Below are positions 1 through 5,880 of a stretch of DNA of 5,918 nt, piece by piece. How positions within the stretch are numbered: the stretch's first letter is position 1; each line of letters begins with the position of its first letter. The translations under genes were made by a program, and so were the position numbers. The notes beneath the pieces are model-generated. The model had not been told where the DNA came from. It made no database searches and saw only the letters and a program-made list of their open reading frames with translations. This DNA is from an uncultured Gammaproteobacteria bacterium (GTDB lineage: Bacteria; Pseudomonadota; Gammaproteobacteria; SZUA-140). The DNA is taken from assembly GCA_945788675.1 (NCBI GenBank), contig CALZMY010000175.1, forward strand, positions 1 through 5,918. Direction: 5' to 3'.

Positions 1-206
1 ACGACGTCACACAACTCTTGCTAACCGCCACCCTCGCCGCCTCCTGCGCCTTCATGCTACCAGTCGCAACGCCACCCAATGCGATCATCTTTGGCACGGA
101 ACGTGTCTCGATGAGTGAGATGATCAAAGCCGGTTTTCGGCTCAACCTGGTCTTCCCACTGGTGATACTGGCGGCTGTGCTGGCGCTGCGCCCACTCATG
201 CCCTGA
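1..206 (+). CDS. SLC13/DASS-family sodium-coupled anion transporter, C-terminal fragment
   Basis: This is the 3' end of a gene that starts before the window; the reading frame is entered at base 3 and ends at TGA 204-206, leaving 67 residues. The fragment contains ASCAFMLPVATPPNAIIFG, which matches the conserved late motif of SLC13/DASS carriers (S-x2-F-x2-P-x5-N), where Ser/Asn/Thr-Pro residues line the sodium and substrate site. It ends with a hydrophobic helix (LNLVFPLVILAAVLAL) and a very short tail, as expected for the last transmembrane segment of these inner-membrane proteins. Family members import C4-dicarboxylates, citrate or sulfate with Na+; the substrate cannot be told from this part. 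A 181-base gap to aroQ with its own promoter-like sequence suggests that this gene is not part of the aroQ-acc operon. The family assignment is fairly secure; the specific transporter is not identifiable. Confidence 0.85.
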   Translation, partial: DVTQLLLTATLAASCAFMLPVATPPNAIIFGTERVSMSEMIKAGFRLNLVFPLVILAAVLALRPLMP

Positions 207-241
207 AGTCACCTTCACACTGAATCACCGCTATCTCCGGC

Positions 242-277
242 GAATTTGGTGTAATCTCCATGAATCTAGACAAATTC
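242..277. repeat. inverted repeat GAATTTG / CAAATTC over the putative -35 region
   Basis: GAATTTG at 242-248 is perfectly complementary to CAAATTC at 271-277, with 22 bases between. The right arm overlaps the candidate -35 hexamer, which is a position where a repressor or activator could act. The spacing centre to centre is 29 bases, just under three helical turns. No follow-on T tract is present, so it does not look like a terminator for the upstream transporter. It could be chance in an AT-rich gap. Confidence 0.3.
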
Positions 278-295
278 CTCAAAAGGGTGCAAAAT
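267..295 (+). promoter_or_regulatory. putative sigma70 promoter for aroQ-accB-accC
   Basis: TAGACA at 267-272 matches the -35 consensus at five of six positions. It is followed after 17 bases by CAAAAT at 290-295, which matches the -10 consensus at four of six. Transcription would start near base 302, giving a leader of about 85 bases before the aroQ ATG. It is the best pair I found in the 207-387 gap, but it is judged by eye and the -10 is weak. Confidence 0.35.
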
Positions 296-313
296 TAGCC
301 GCCATGATGCTGG

Positions 314-328
314 GGTTGTTCAATAACC
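314..328. promoter_or_regulatory. imperfect 15-bp palindrome, possible operator in the aroQ leader
   Basis: GGTTGTTCAATAACC is a palindrome with seven-base arms around a central C, with one imperfect G/T pair. It lies about 12 bases downstream of the inferred transcription start, a usual operator position. I do not recognise the binding protein. Its right half is part of a ten-base sequence repeated at 374-383. Confidence 0.25.
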
Positions 329-383
329 ACCAGTTAATAGCAAATTAACGGGATTTAGCAGGATTTAACGGGACAATAACCAC
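321..383 (+). repeat. cluster of short direct repeats immediately upstream of aroQ
   Basis: Three direct repeats overlap here: CAATAACCAC at 321-330 and 374-383; TTAACGGGA at 345-353 and 365-373 (20-base period); and GGATTTA at 351-357 and 361-367 (10-base period). The 10- and 20-base periods place copies on the same helix face, as seen for cooperative regulator sites, but local duplication would look the same. The cluster fills the space where a ribosome binding site would be expected, and no good Shine-Dalgarno sequence is present. Confidence 0.45.
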
Positions 384-387
384 GCCG

Positions 388-831
388 ATGGCTAAGTTAC
401 TGATATTAAATGGACCCAACCTCAACCTGCTCGGCGAGCGAGAACCGGGGCACTATGGTCACGACACACTGGACACTATCAATCAGCGACTTGAAGCCGC
501 AGCGCAAACAGCTGGCCATCAATTAAACAGCTTCCAGAGCAATGCAGAGCATGAACTGGTCAACCAGATACAGGCTGCCAAAAAGGACGATGTCTCCTTT
601 ATCATCATCAATCCCGCGGCCTTTACCCATACCAGTGTCGCCATCCGGGATGCACTCAGCGCTACTGACATCCCGTTTATTGAGATTCATCTTTCCAATG
701 TCCACGCACGTGAGGAGTTCAGGCACAACTCCTTTTTTTCAGATATTGCCGTGGGCGTAATCTGTGGGCTGGGGCCGATTGGCTACGAGCTTGCGCTACA
801 GGCGGCCATCAAGCAGCTTGAAACAAACTAA
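388..831 (+). CDS. aroQ: type II 3-dehydroquinate dehydratase
   Basis: The 147-residue protein is the normal length for the small cytoplasmic type II dehydroquinase, which dehydrates 3-dehydroquinate to 3-dehydroshikimate in the third step of the shikimate pathway and assembles as a dodecamer. The N-terminal NGPNLNLLGEREPGHYG (8-24) carries the flexible-lid Arg18 and catalytic Tyr23. Further active-site elements follow: FQSNAEHELV (49-58), NPAAFTHTS (75-83) with Asn75 and His81, and EIHLSNVHAREEFR (99-112) with Glu99, His101 and Arg112. All are intact. It is unrelated to the type I AroD enzyme of enterics. The ATG at 388 gives the canonical M-x-K-x-L-x-LNGPN start; an in-frame stop at 346-348 limits extension. 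No clear Shine-Dalgarno is visible. It leads the aroQ-accB-accC cluster, 42 bases before accB, an arrangement common in gammaproteobacteria. Confidence 0.98.
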   Translation: MAKLLILNGPNLNLLGEREPGHYGHDTLDTINQRLEAAAQTAGHQLNSFQSNAEHELVNQIQAAKKDDVSFIIINPAAFTHTSVAIRDALSATDIPFIEIHLSNVHAREEFRHNSFFSDIAVGVICGLGPIGYELALQAAIKQLETN

Positions 832-873
832 CAATACTATTCATTCAGACATTTTATAGAGACACCTGCAATC

Positions 874-1332
874 ATGGATATACGAAAAATCAAAAAACTG
901 ATCGAACTCCTTGAAGAATCGGATCTCGCCGAGATCGAGATTCACGAGGATAAAGAGTCTGTACGCATTAGCCGCACCAGCCAGGTGGTTAGCGCCGCCC
1001 CCACGATGGTCGCTGCCGCACCGCAAGTAGCTGCACCAGCACCACAGGCAGCCGCAGAACCCGCCACCAAGGCCGCGCCGGAGGCTGTCGCCGCCAGCGG
1101 CAACCCGATTACTGCACCGATGGTTGGTACCTTCTACCGCGCGGCCGCACCGGGCTCAAAACCGTTTGTCGAAGTGGGTCAGCGCGTCAACGTGGGCGAC
1201 ACCCTCTGCATCATCGAAGCGATGAAGATGCTCAACCAGATTGAATCCGACAAAGCGGGTGTGATCGTCGACGTTCTTGTTGAAAACGGGCAGCCGGTTG
1301 AATACGGCGAGACCCTCTTCATCGTAGAATAA
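874..1332 (+). CDS. accB: acetyl-CoA carboxylase biotin carboxyl carrier protein (BCCP)
   Basis: This 152-residue cytoplasmic protein carries the biotin that AccC carboxylates and AccA/AccD then uses to make malonyl-CoA, the committed step of fatty acid synthesis. The N-terminal part (1-34, MDIRKIKKLIELLEE) matches the family's dimerisation and AccC-binding region. A flexible Ala/Pro-rich linker (about 40-76) leads to the biotinyl domain (about 77-152). The biotin site is EAMKM with Lys118 as the modified residue. The segment after GTFYR (about 90-97, AAAPGSKP) is the protruding thumb that marks true BCCPs apart from other biotinyl or lipoyl domains. The E. coli protein is 156 residues, so this is full length. 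The ATG at 874 gives the standard MDIRKIKKLI start; only a weak purine run (AGAGA, 858-862) precedes it. The stop codon lies five bases before accC, indicating co-transcription and probably coupled translation. Confidence 0.98.
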   Translation: MDIRKIKKLIELLEESDLAEIEIHEDKESVRISRTSQVVSAAPTMVAAAPQVAAPAPQAAAEPATKAAPEAVAASGNPITAPMVGTFYRAAAPGSKPFVEVGQRVNVGDTLCIIEAMKMLNQIESDKAGVIVDVLVENGQPVEYGETLFIVE

Positions 1333-1337
1333 TCGCC

Positions 1338-2687
1338 ATGTTTGAAAAGATTGTTATCGCTAACCGCGGCGAAATTGGCTTACGTATTCTCCGCGCCTGT
1401 CGCGAACTCGGCATTAAAACTGTGGCCGCACATTCTTCGGCCGACCGCGACCTGAAACATGTACGCCTTGCCGACGAATCGGTCTGCATCGGCCCACCAT
1501 CATCAACAGAGAGCTATCTCAATGTACCGGCACTGATCAGCGCTGCCGAAGTGACCGATGCCGTTGCGATCCACCCCGGCTACGGTTTTCTATCGGAAAA
1601 TGCAGACTTTGCCGAACGCGTTGAACAGAGCGGCTTTGTCTTTATCGGACCACGGCCGGACACCATTCGCATGATGGGAGACAAGATCTCTGCCATCAAT
1701 GCGATGAAAAAAAGTGGCGTGCCATGCGTCCCCGGTTCTGACGGACCACTCGGCGATGACGCCGAGACCAACCTGGCACTGGCACGTGAGATCGGCTACC
1801 CAGTGATCATCAAGGCCGCCGGTGGCGGTGGCGGCCGTGGCATGCGCGTGGTGCACAGCGACGCCGCACTCAACAATGCTATCTCTCTGACACGTGCCGA
1901 GGCGGGCAGCGCCTTTGGTAACGAAACGCTTTATATGGAAAAGTATCTGGAAAACCCGCGTCACATCGAGATTCAGGTACTGGCAGACTCACACGGCAAC
2001 GCCATCCACCTCGGCGAGCGTGACTGCTCGATGCAGCGCCGCCATCAGAAAGTGATTGAAGAGGCGCCGGCACCCGACATCTCCGAAGAGCTACGCAATC
2101 AGATTGGTGAAGTATGTGCCAACGCCTGTTGCGAGATCGGCTACCTCGGCGCAGGTACCTTTGAGTTTCTCTACGAAGATGGCAAATTCTACTTCATCGA
2201 AATGAACACCCGCCTGCAGGTTGAGCACCCAGTTACCGAGATGGTGACCGGCGTTGATCTGGTCAAAGAGCAGTTGCGCATCGCGTCAGGCGATGAACTG
2301 ACCTATAAACAGAGTGACATCGTACTCAGAGGCCATGCGATCGAGTGCCGTATCAACGCGGAAGATCCAAAGAAGTTCACCCCGTCACCCGGCAAGGTGA
2401 CCCAGTTTCATCAGCCCGGCGGCCCGGGGATCCGTGTCGATACCCATCTCTACAACGGCTACACCGTCCCCCCCTATTACGATTCGATGATCGGCAAAGT
2501 GATTGCCCACGGTAACTCGCGCAAGTCCGCCATCAATCGCATGCGCACCGCGCTGGGCGAGCTGGTGATCGAGGGGATCACTACCAACACGCTGCTTCAT
2601 CTTGACATCATGAACGACACTAACTTCCAGAACGGTGGCACCAACATCCACTATCTGGAAAAGAAACTGGCCGAAGCCAACAGCTAA
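1338..2687 (+). CDS. accC: acetyl-CoA carboxylase, biotin carboxylase subunit
   Basis: AccC uses ATP and bicarbonate to carboxylate the biotin on AccB. At 449 residues it equals the E. coli enzyme and seems to align with it without gaps, so E. coli numbering applies. It begins with the biotin carboxylase N-domain KIVIANRGEIGLRILRAC (4-21) and HPGYGFLSEN. The ATP-grasp domain follows, with Lys116 (MGDK), Lys159 and the mobile glycine loop AGGGGGRGM. RRHQKV contains Lys238, and FIEMNTRLQVEHPVTE holds the metal and catalytic residues Glu288, Asn290, Arg292 and Glu296. RINAED contains Arg338. The C-terminus GGTNIHYLEKKL is also typical. The length and closing sequence separate it from the longer multidomain pyruvate, propionyl-CoA or urea carboxylases. 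It starts five bases after accB, at an ATG without a clear Shine-Dalgarno, consistent with translational coupling. In many relatives prmA follows; here a palindromic repeat and then uup follow. Confidence 0.99.
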   Translation: MFEKIVIANRGEIGLRILRACRELGIKTVAAHSSADRDLKHVRLADESVCIGPPSSTESYLNVPALISAAEVTDAVAIHPGYGFLSENADFAERVEQSGFVFIGPRPDTIRMMGDKISAINAMKKSGVPCVPGSDGPLGDDAETNLALAREIGYPVIIKAAGGGGGRGMRVVHSDAALNNAISLTRAEAGSAFGNETLYMEKYLENPRHIEIQVLADSHGNAIHLGERDCSMQRRHQKVIEEAPAPDISEELRNQIGEVCANACCEIGYLGAGTFEFLYEDGKFYFIEMNTRLQVEHPVTEMVTGVDLVKEQLRIASGDELTYKQSDIVLRGHAIECRINAEDPKKFTPSPGKVTQFHQPGGPGIRVDTHLYNGYTVPPYYDSMIGKVIAHGNSRKSAINRMRTALGELVIEGITTNTLLHLDIMNDTNFQNGGTNIHYLEKKLAEANS

Positions 2688-2714
2688 GAAAGTACTGAAC
2701 ACTTCCAACACTTG

Positions 2715-2827
2715 TCATTGCGAGCAAAGCGACGCAATCCCCACTCTATCAGGATCATCGAGTGAGGAGATTGCTTCGTCGCTTTGCTTCTCGTACCACG
2801 GCACTTCCTTCGGTCGCCTGACAATGA
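2715..2827. repeat. imperfect palindromic intergenic repeat with TCATTG/CAATGA ends (MITE- or REP-like)
   Basis: The segment starts with TCATTGCGAGCAAAGCGACG and ends with CAATGA, the complement of its first six bases. Inside, AGCAAAGCGACG (2723-2734) is perfectly complementary to 2777-2788; GCAATC (2734-2739) pairs with GATTGC (2769-2774); CGAG (2721-2724) with CTCG (2790-2793); and CACTC (2742-2746) with GAGTG (2760-2764). A transcript would therefore fold into a long hairpin. From memory, repeats beginning TCATTGCGAGC-AAGC-GCAATC are scattered between genes of many unrelated bacteria, usually in many copies per genome and without a transposase gene. About 30 bases between 2794 and 2821 lack a left-arm partner, so the copy seems asymmetric or degraded. 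No target-site duplication is visible. It lies downstream of accC and could protect or attenuate that transcript. Confidence 0.8.
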
Positions 2828-2905
2828 ATCAGAAGTCGCCTACCCCATCCATCGCTGTTTTTCCACACCGCGCTCATTTCTTTTCATAACCCGGGCGTTG
2901 CAATG

Positions 2906-2914
2906 TGCGATAAT
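2906..2914 (+). promoter_or_regulatory. putative extended -10 promoter for uup-srkA
   Basis: TGCGATAAT (2906-2914) is a TGn extension joined to a -10 hexamer (GATAAT) matching the consensus at five of six positions. A transcript would start near 2920, about 27 bases before the uup ATG. At the expected distance upstream (about 2886-2891, ATAACC) there is no recognisable -35, which is acceptable for extended -10 promoters. It sits past the palindromic repeat, so uup and srkA can be expressed apart from the acc operon. Confidence 0.5.
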
Positions 2915-2947
2915 CCCGCCCTTATTGAACACGGAACACCCTGAATC

Positions 2948-4834
2948 ATGGCACTAATCACCCTGCGCGCCGTCAATCTCGGCTTTGGCGGCCCTGCTCT
3001 GCTGGAACATGTCGATTTAAAAATCGAACGTGGCGAACGCCTCTGCCTGGTCGGCCGTAACGGCACCGGCAAATCAACACTAATGAAACTGATCGCTGGC
3101 GAGCTCAAGGCAGACGAAGGTGAAGTGGTCTATCAGCAGGGGATCAACATCACCCGCCTGACACAGGAGGTCCCGCGTGACCTCGAAGGGACGATCTTCG
3201 ACGTCGTCGCCAGTGGCCTCGGCGAACAGGGAAAGCTACTCGCCGAGTTCCACCACATCAGCCATGAGCTTGCGCACGACACCAGCGATCAGATGATGAA
3301 ACGCTTCGAACAGGTACAGCACAAACTCGAGGCCTGCGGTGGCTGGGAGGTCGACCAGAAGGTCACCGCCACCCTGACACGCATGCAACTCGATCCCGAG
3401 ATGGAATTTGGTGCGCTTTCTGGCGGACTCAAACGTCGCGTGCTGCTGGCGCGCGCACTGGTTAATAAACCTGATCTGTTGATGCTCGACGAACCAACTA
3501 ACCACCTCGACATCGAAGCGATCCGCTGGCTGGAAGATTTCCTGCTCGACTTCGACGGCACACTGCTGTTTGTCACCCATGACCGAGCACTGCTGCGCAA
3601 ACTGGCGACGCGCATCATCGAACTCGATCGTGGTCGCCTCAGCAGCTGGCCCGGCAACTACGAAACCTACCTGCAGCGCAAACAGGAAGCACTCGATGCC
3701 GAAGCAACCGAACATGCGCTGTTCGATAAAAAGCTGGCGCAGGAAGAGGTGTGGATACGTCAGGGGATCAAGGCCCGTCGCACCCGTAATGAAGGACGCG
3801 TGCGTGCCCTCGAAGAGATGCGTCGCCAGCACAGCGACCGGCGCAAAAAGATGGGTACGGTACGGATGCAGCTGCAGGGAGGCGAGAACTCCGGCAAGCT
3901 GGTGGTCGAGGCGGATCATATCTCGCAGCGCTACGATGATAAAGTGGTCATTCGTGACTTCTCAACCGTGATCCTGCGCGGCGACAAGGTCGGCATCCTC
4001 GGCCCTAACGGCGCAGGTAAAACCACACTATTGAAAGCACTGCTTGGCGAAGAGGAGCCGAAGTCGGGCACCATCAAACTCGGCACTAAAATAGAGGTTG
4101 CCTACTTTGACCAGCTCCGTGCACAGCTCGATGAAGAGAAATCTGTCATCGACAACCTCGCGCAGGGCAGTGACAAAGTGACGATCAACGGCGTTGAACG
4201 TCATATCATCAGCTACCTGCAGGACTTTCTCTTCTCACCCGAGCGTGCACGTACTCCGGTCAAGGCGCTCTCCGGCGGTGAACGCAACCGTCTGCTACTG
4301 GCACGACTCTTCACCAAACCGGCCAACCTGCTGGTAATGGATGAGCCGACCAATGACCTCGATGTCGAAACCCTCGAGCTACTCGAAGAGCTGTTGCTTA
4401 ACTATAAAGGGACACTGCTGCTGGTGAGTCATGATCGCGACTTTATCAACAATGTCATCACCAGCACACTGGTATTCGAAGGCGACGGCGTGATCAATGA
4501 GTATGTCGGTGGTTATGATGACTGGTTACGCCAGAAAGCGACACAACAACCAGCCGTCACGGTAAAAAAAAACAAACCGCAAGTAAGTAGCAGCGCCAAC
4601 ACTGAACAGAAGAAAAAGCTCAGTTATAAAGATCAACGCGAGCTTGAAACGCTGCCCAAAAAGATCGAGGCCCTGGAGAACGAGCAGACAGAATTGATGG
4701 CGCAGCTCGGCGATCCCGATTTTTATCAACAACAGGGTAATGCGGTTGCCACCATTAACGAACGGCTTGAACAGATAGAGACAGAACTAACGGCGTGTTA
4801 TCAGCGCTGGGAAGCGCTGGAAGCGTTGCAGTAA
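2948..4834 (+). CDS. uup: ABC-F family ATPase Uup
   Basis: This is a 628-residue cytoplasmic protein with two ATP-binding cassettes and no membrane domain; E. coli Uup is about 635 residues and very similar throughout. Cassette 1 has Walker A GRNGTGKST (36-44), signature LSGG (157-160), Walker B LLMLDEPTNHLD (177-188, catalytic Glu182) and switch His211. The charged linker (about 243-300) includes EEVWIRQGIKARRTRNEGR, the helical hairpin that reaches toward the ribosomal P-site tRNA in ABC-F proteins. Cassette 2 has GPNGAGKTT (352-360), LSGGE (441-445), catalytic Glu466 in DEPTNDLD and His495. A Lys-rich hinge (about 540-555) leads to a C-terminal coiled coil (about 557-628), in Uup linked with nucleic acid binding. 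Uup was named for its effect on precise transposon excision and is now seen as a ribosome-acting factor. The start is supported by the MALITL opening. A weak GGAA at 2933-2936 precedes it. Both catalytic sites are intact. Confidence 0.96.
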   Translation: MALITLRAVNLGFGGPALLEHVDLKIERGERLCLVGRNGTGKSTLMKLIAGELKADEGEVVYQQGINITRLTQEVPRDLEGTIFDVVASGLGEQGKLLAEFHHISHELAHDTSDQMMKRFEQVQHKLEACGGWEVDQKVTATLTRMQLDPEMEFGALSGGLKRRVLLARALVNKPDLLMLDEPTNHLDIEAIRWLEDFLLDFDGTLLFVTHDRALLRKLATRIIELDRGRLSSWPGNYETYLQRKQEALDAEATEHALFDKKLAQEEVWIRQGIKARRTRNEGRVRALEEMRRQHSDRRKKMGTVRMQLQGGENSGKLVVEADHISQRYDDKVVIRDFSTVILRGDKVGILGPNGAGKTTLLKALLGEEEPKSGTIKLGTKIEVAYFDQLRAQLDEEKSVIDNLAQGSDKVTINGVERHIISYLQDFLFSPERARTPVKALSGGERNRLLLARLFTKPANLLVMDEPTNDLDVETLELLEELLLNYKGTLLLVSHDRDFINNVITSTLVFEGDGVINEYVGGYDDWLRQKATQQPAVTVKKNKPQVSSSANTEQKKKLSYKDQRELETLPKKIEALENEQTELMAQLGDPDFYQQQGNAVATINERLEQIETELTACYQRWEALEALQ

Positions 4835-4839
4835 GTGCC

Positions 4840-5835
4840 ATGGCCGACAATCTGGTAAATGAATCCTACGCTGCTCTCGGTCCCGATGCGATCCTTGACG
4901 CCGTCGAGAGCCTCGGCTATCTGTGCGATGGTCACTTCCTTGCACTGAACAGTTACGAGAACCGCGTCTATCAAGTTGGTATCGAAGATAGCGTACCGCT
5001 GATCGCCAAGTTTTATCGTCCCGCACGCTGGACTAATGAGGCGATCATCGAAGAACATGAGTTTACGCAAGCACTTAGTGATCTGGAGATACCAGTCATC
5101 GCACCGATGGCAGATAGAAACGGCACCACTCTGCATTGCCACAAGGGCTACCGTTTCTCGCTTTCTCCACGTCGCGGCGGACGCGCACCGGAACTCGATG
5201 ATCCCGACCATCTGGAACAGATGGGACGCTTTATTGCACGTATCCATAACATGGGCGCCACTCACCCCTTCACCCATCGCCCTACCCTCAACATCGAAAG
5301 CTTCGGTGTCGATTCGTACCGGTATCTTTTGGAACATGACTTTGTCCCAACAGGGCTAGTGGATGCCTATCGCTCATTGGCAGAAGACCTGATTGAACGT
5401 GTGCGCAACTGCTATGCCGCAGCAGGTAAAGTACAGATCATCCGCCTGCATGGCGACCTGCATCCTGGCAATGTCTTGTGGACAGACAAAGGACCCCACA
5501 TCGTCGATTTTGATGACGCACGCATGGGGCCAGCAATACAGGATATCTGGATGTTTCTCTCCGGCGATCGACCCTACATGACCGCACGCCTCGGCGACTT
5601 CCTCAATGGTTATACCGAGTTTCGTGACTTTGAACCACGAGAGCTGCATCTACTCGAAGCACTACGCACACTACGCATGATGCACCACGCCGCATGGATC
5701 GCACGCCGCTGGGAAGATCCCGCCTTCCCGCTGGCATTCCCATGGTTTAACTCAGGGCGTTACTGGGACGAACACATTCTCGCGCTACGTGAACAGGCCG
5801 CATTGATGGATGAGCCGCCGTTGGTGTGGGATTAA
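4840..5835 (+). CDS. srkA: stress response kinase A (SrkA/YihE)
   Basis: This is a cytoplasmic Ser/Thr protein kinase of the aminoglycoside phosphotransferase-like fold; E. coli SrkA (328 residues) helps cells survive envelope and oxidative stress and is reported to counter MazEF-linked death. From the ATG at 4840 it has 331 residues. Diagnostic parts are LNSYENRVYQV (36-46, nucleotide loop), AKFYRPARWT (56-65) with ATP-binding Lys57, and an EEH helix (71-73). RLHGDLHPGNVLW (202-214) carries catalytic Asp206 and Asn211, and VDFDDA (222-227) carries metal-binding Asp223. WIARRWEDPAFP and FPWF (286-303) follow near the C-terminus, as in YihE. A GTG at 4795 in the same frame would add 15 residues overlapping uup; the ATG is preferred because it gives the family length and sits five bases after the uup stop. 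There is no clear Shine-Dalgarno, so coupling to uup is likely. In E. coli srkA neighbours dsbA, not uup. Confidence 0.95.
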   Translation: MADNLVNESYAALGPDAILDAVESLGYLCDGHFLALNSYENRVYQVGIEDSVPLIAKFYRPARWTNEAIIEEHEFTQALSDLEIPVIAPMADRNGTTLHCHKGYRFSLSPRRGGRAPELDDPDHLEQMGRFIARIHNMGATHPFTHRPTLNIESFGVDSYRYLLEHDFVPTGLVDAYRSLAEDLIERVRNCYAAAGKVQIIRLHGDLHPGNVLWTDKGPHIVDFDDARMGPAIQDIWMFLSGDRPYMTARLGDFLNGYTEFRDFEPRELHLLEALRTLRMMHHAAWIARRWEDPAFPLAFPWFNSGRYWDEHILALREQAALMDEPPLVWD

Positions 5836-5847
5836 CACCACCCCAAC
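5820..5847 (+). terminator. weak hairpin at the srkA stop codon, doubtful terminator
   Basis: GGTGT (5823-5827) pairs with ACACC (5835-5839) around a seven-base loop containing the srkA stop; an alternative pairing is GTTGG (5820-5824) with CCAAC (5843-5847). No T run follows directly; an A/T-rich stretch (TCTTTTAAAAAATC) comes only at about 5862-5875. As an intrinsic terminator it is poor. It may be a 3'-end structure or chance. Confidence 0.2.
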
Positions 5848-5880
5848 CCATTCCTCAAAATCTTTTAAAAAATCAAAATG

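Noticed and set aside
304..348. A 14-codon ORF in the aroQ leader (ATG 304 to TAA 346-348), as a possible leader peptide
   Set aside because: It has no run of a regulatory amino acid, no convincing ribosome binding site and no clear terminator/antiterminator pair after it; it is too short to support.
1590..1964. Minus-strand open frame of 124 codons within accC
   Set aside because: It is antisense to the ATP-grasp region of accC, with no domain or start signal; it is treated as a shadow.
2635..2889. Open frame of 84 codons spanning the end of accC and the following gap
   Set aside because: It begins inside accC in another frame and runs through the palindromic repeat; its composition looks non-protein-like and I recognise no family.
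3236..3919. Long open frame (227 codons) on the minus strand within uup
   Set aside because: It lies fully antisense to the strongly conserved uup cassette 1 and linker and contains no recognisable domain; it is a shadow of codon bias in uup.
4795..4839. Alternative GTG start for srkA at 4795, adding 15 residues
   Set aside because: It lies inside the uup coiled-coil codons, has no better ribosome binding site and gives an N-terminal extension not expected in SrkA; ATG 4840 gives the usual length and opening.
274..5860. Exact 11-base repeat ATTCCTCAAAA at 274-284 and 5850-5860
   Set aside because: A few 11-base matches are expected by chance in about 6 kb, and the two sites share no flanking similarity.
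5854..5878. A/T-rich stretch after srkA as an intrinsic terminator or promoter
   Set aside because: It does not directly follow a stable GC-rich stem and offers no convincing -35/-10 pair, so neither call is supported.
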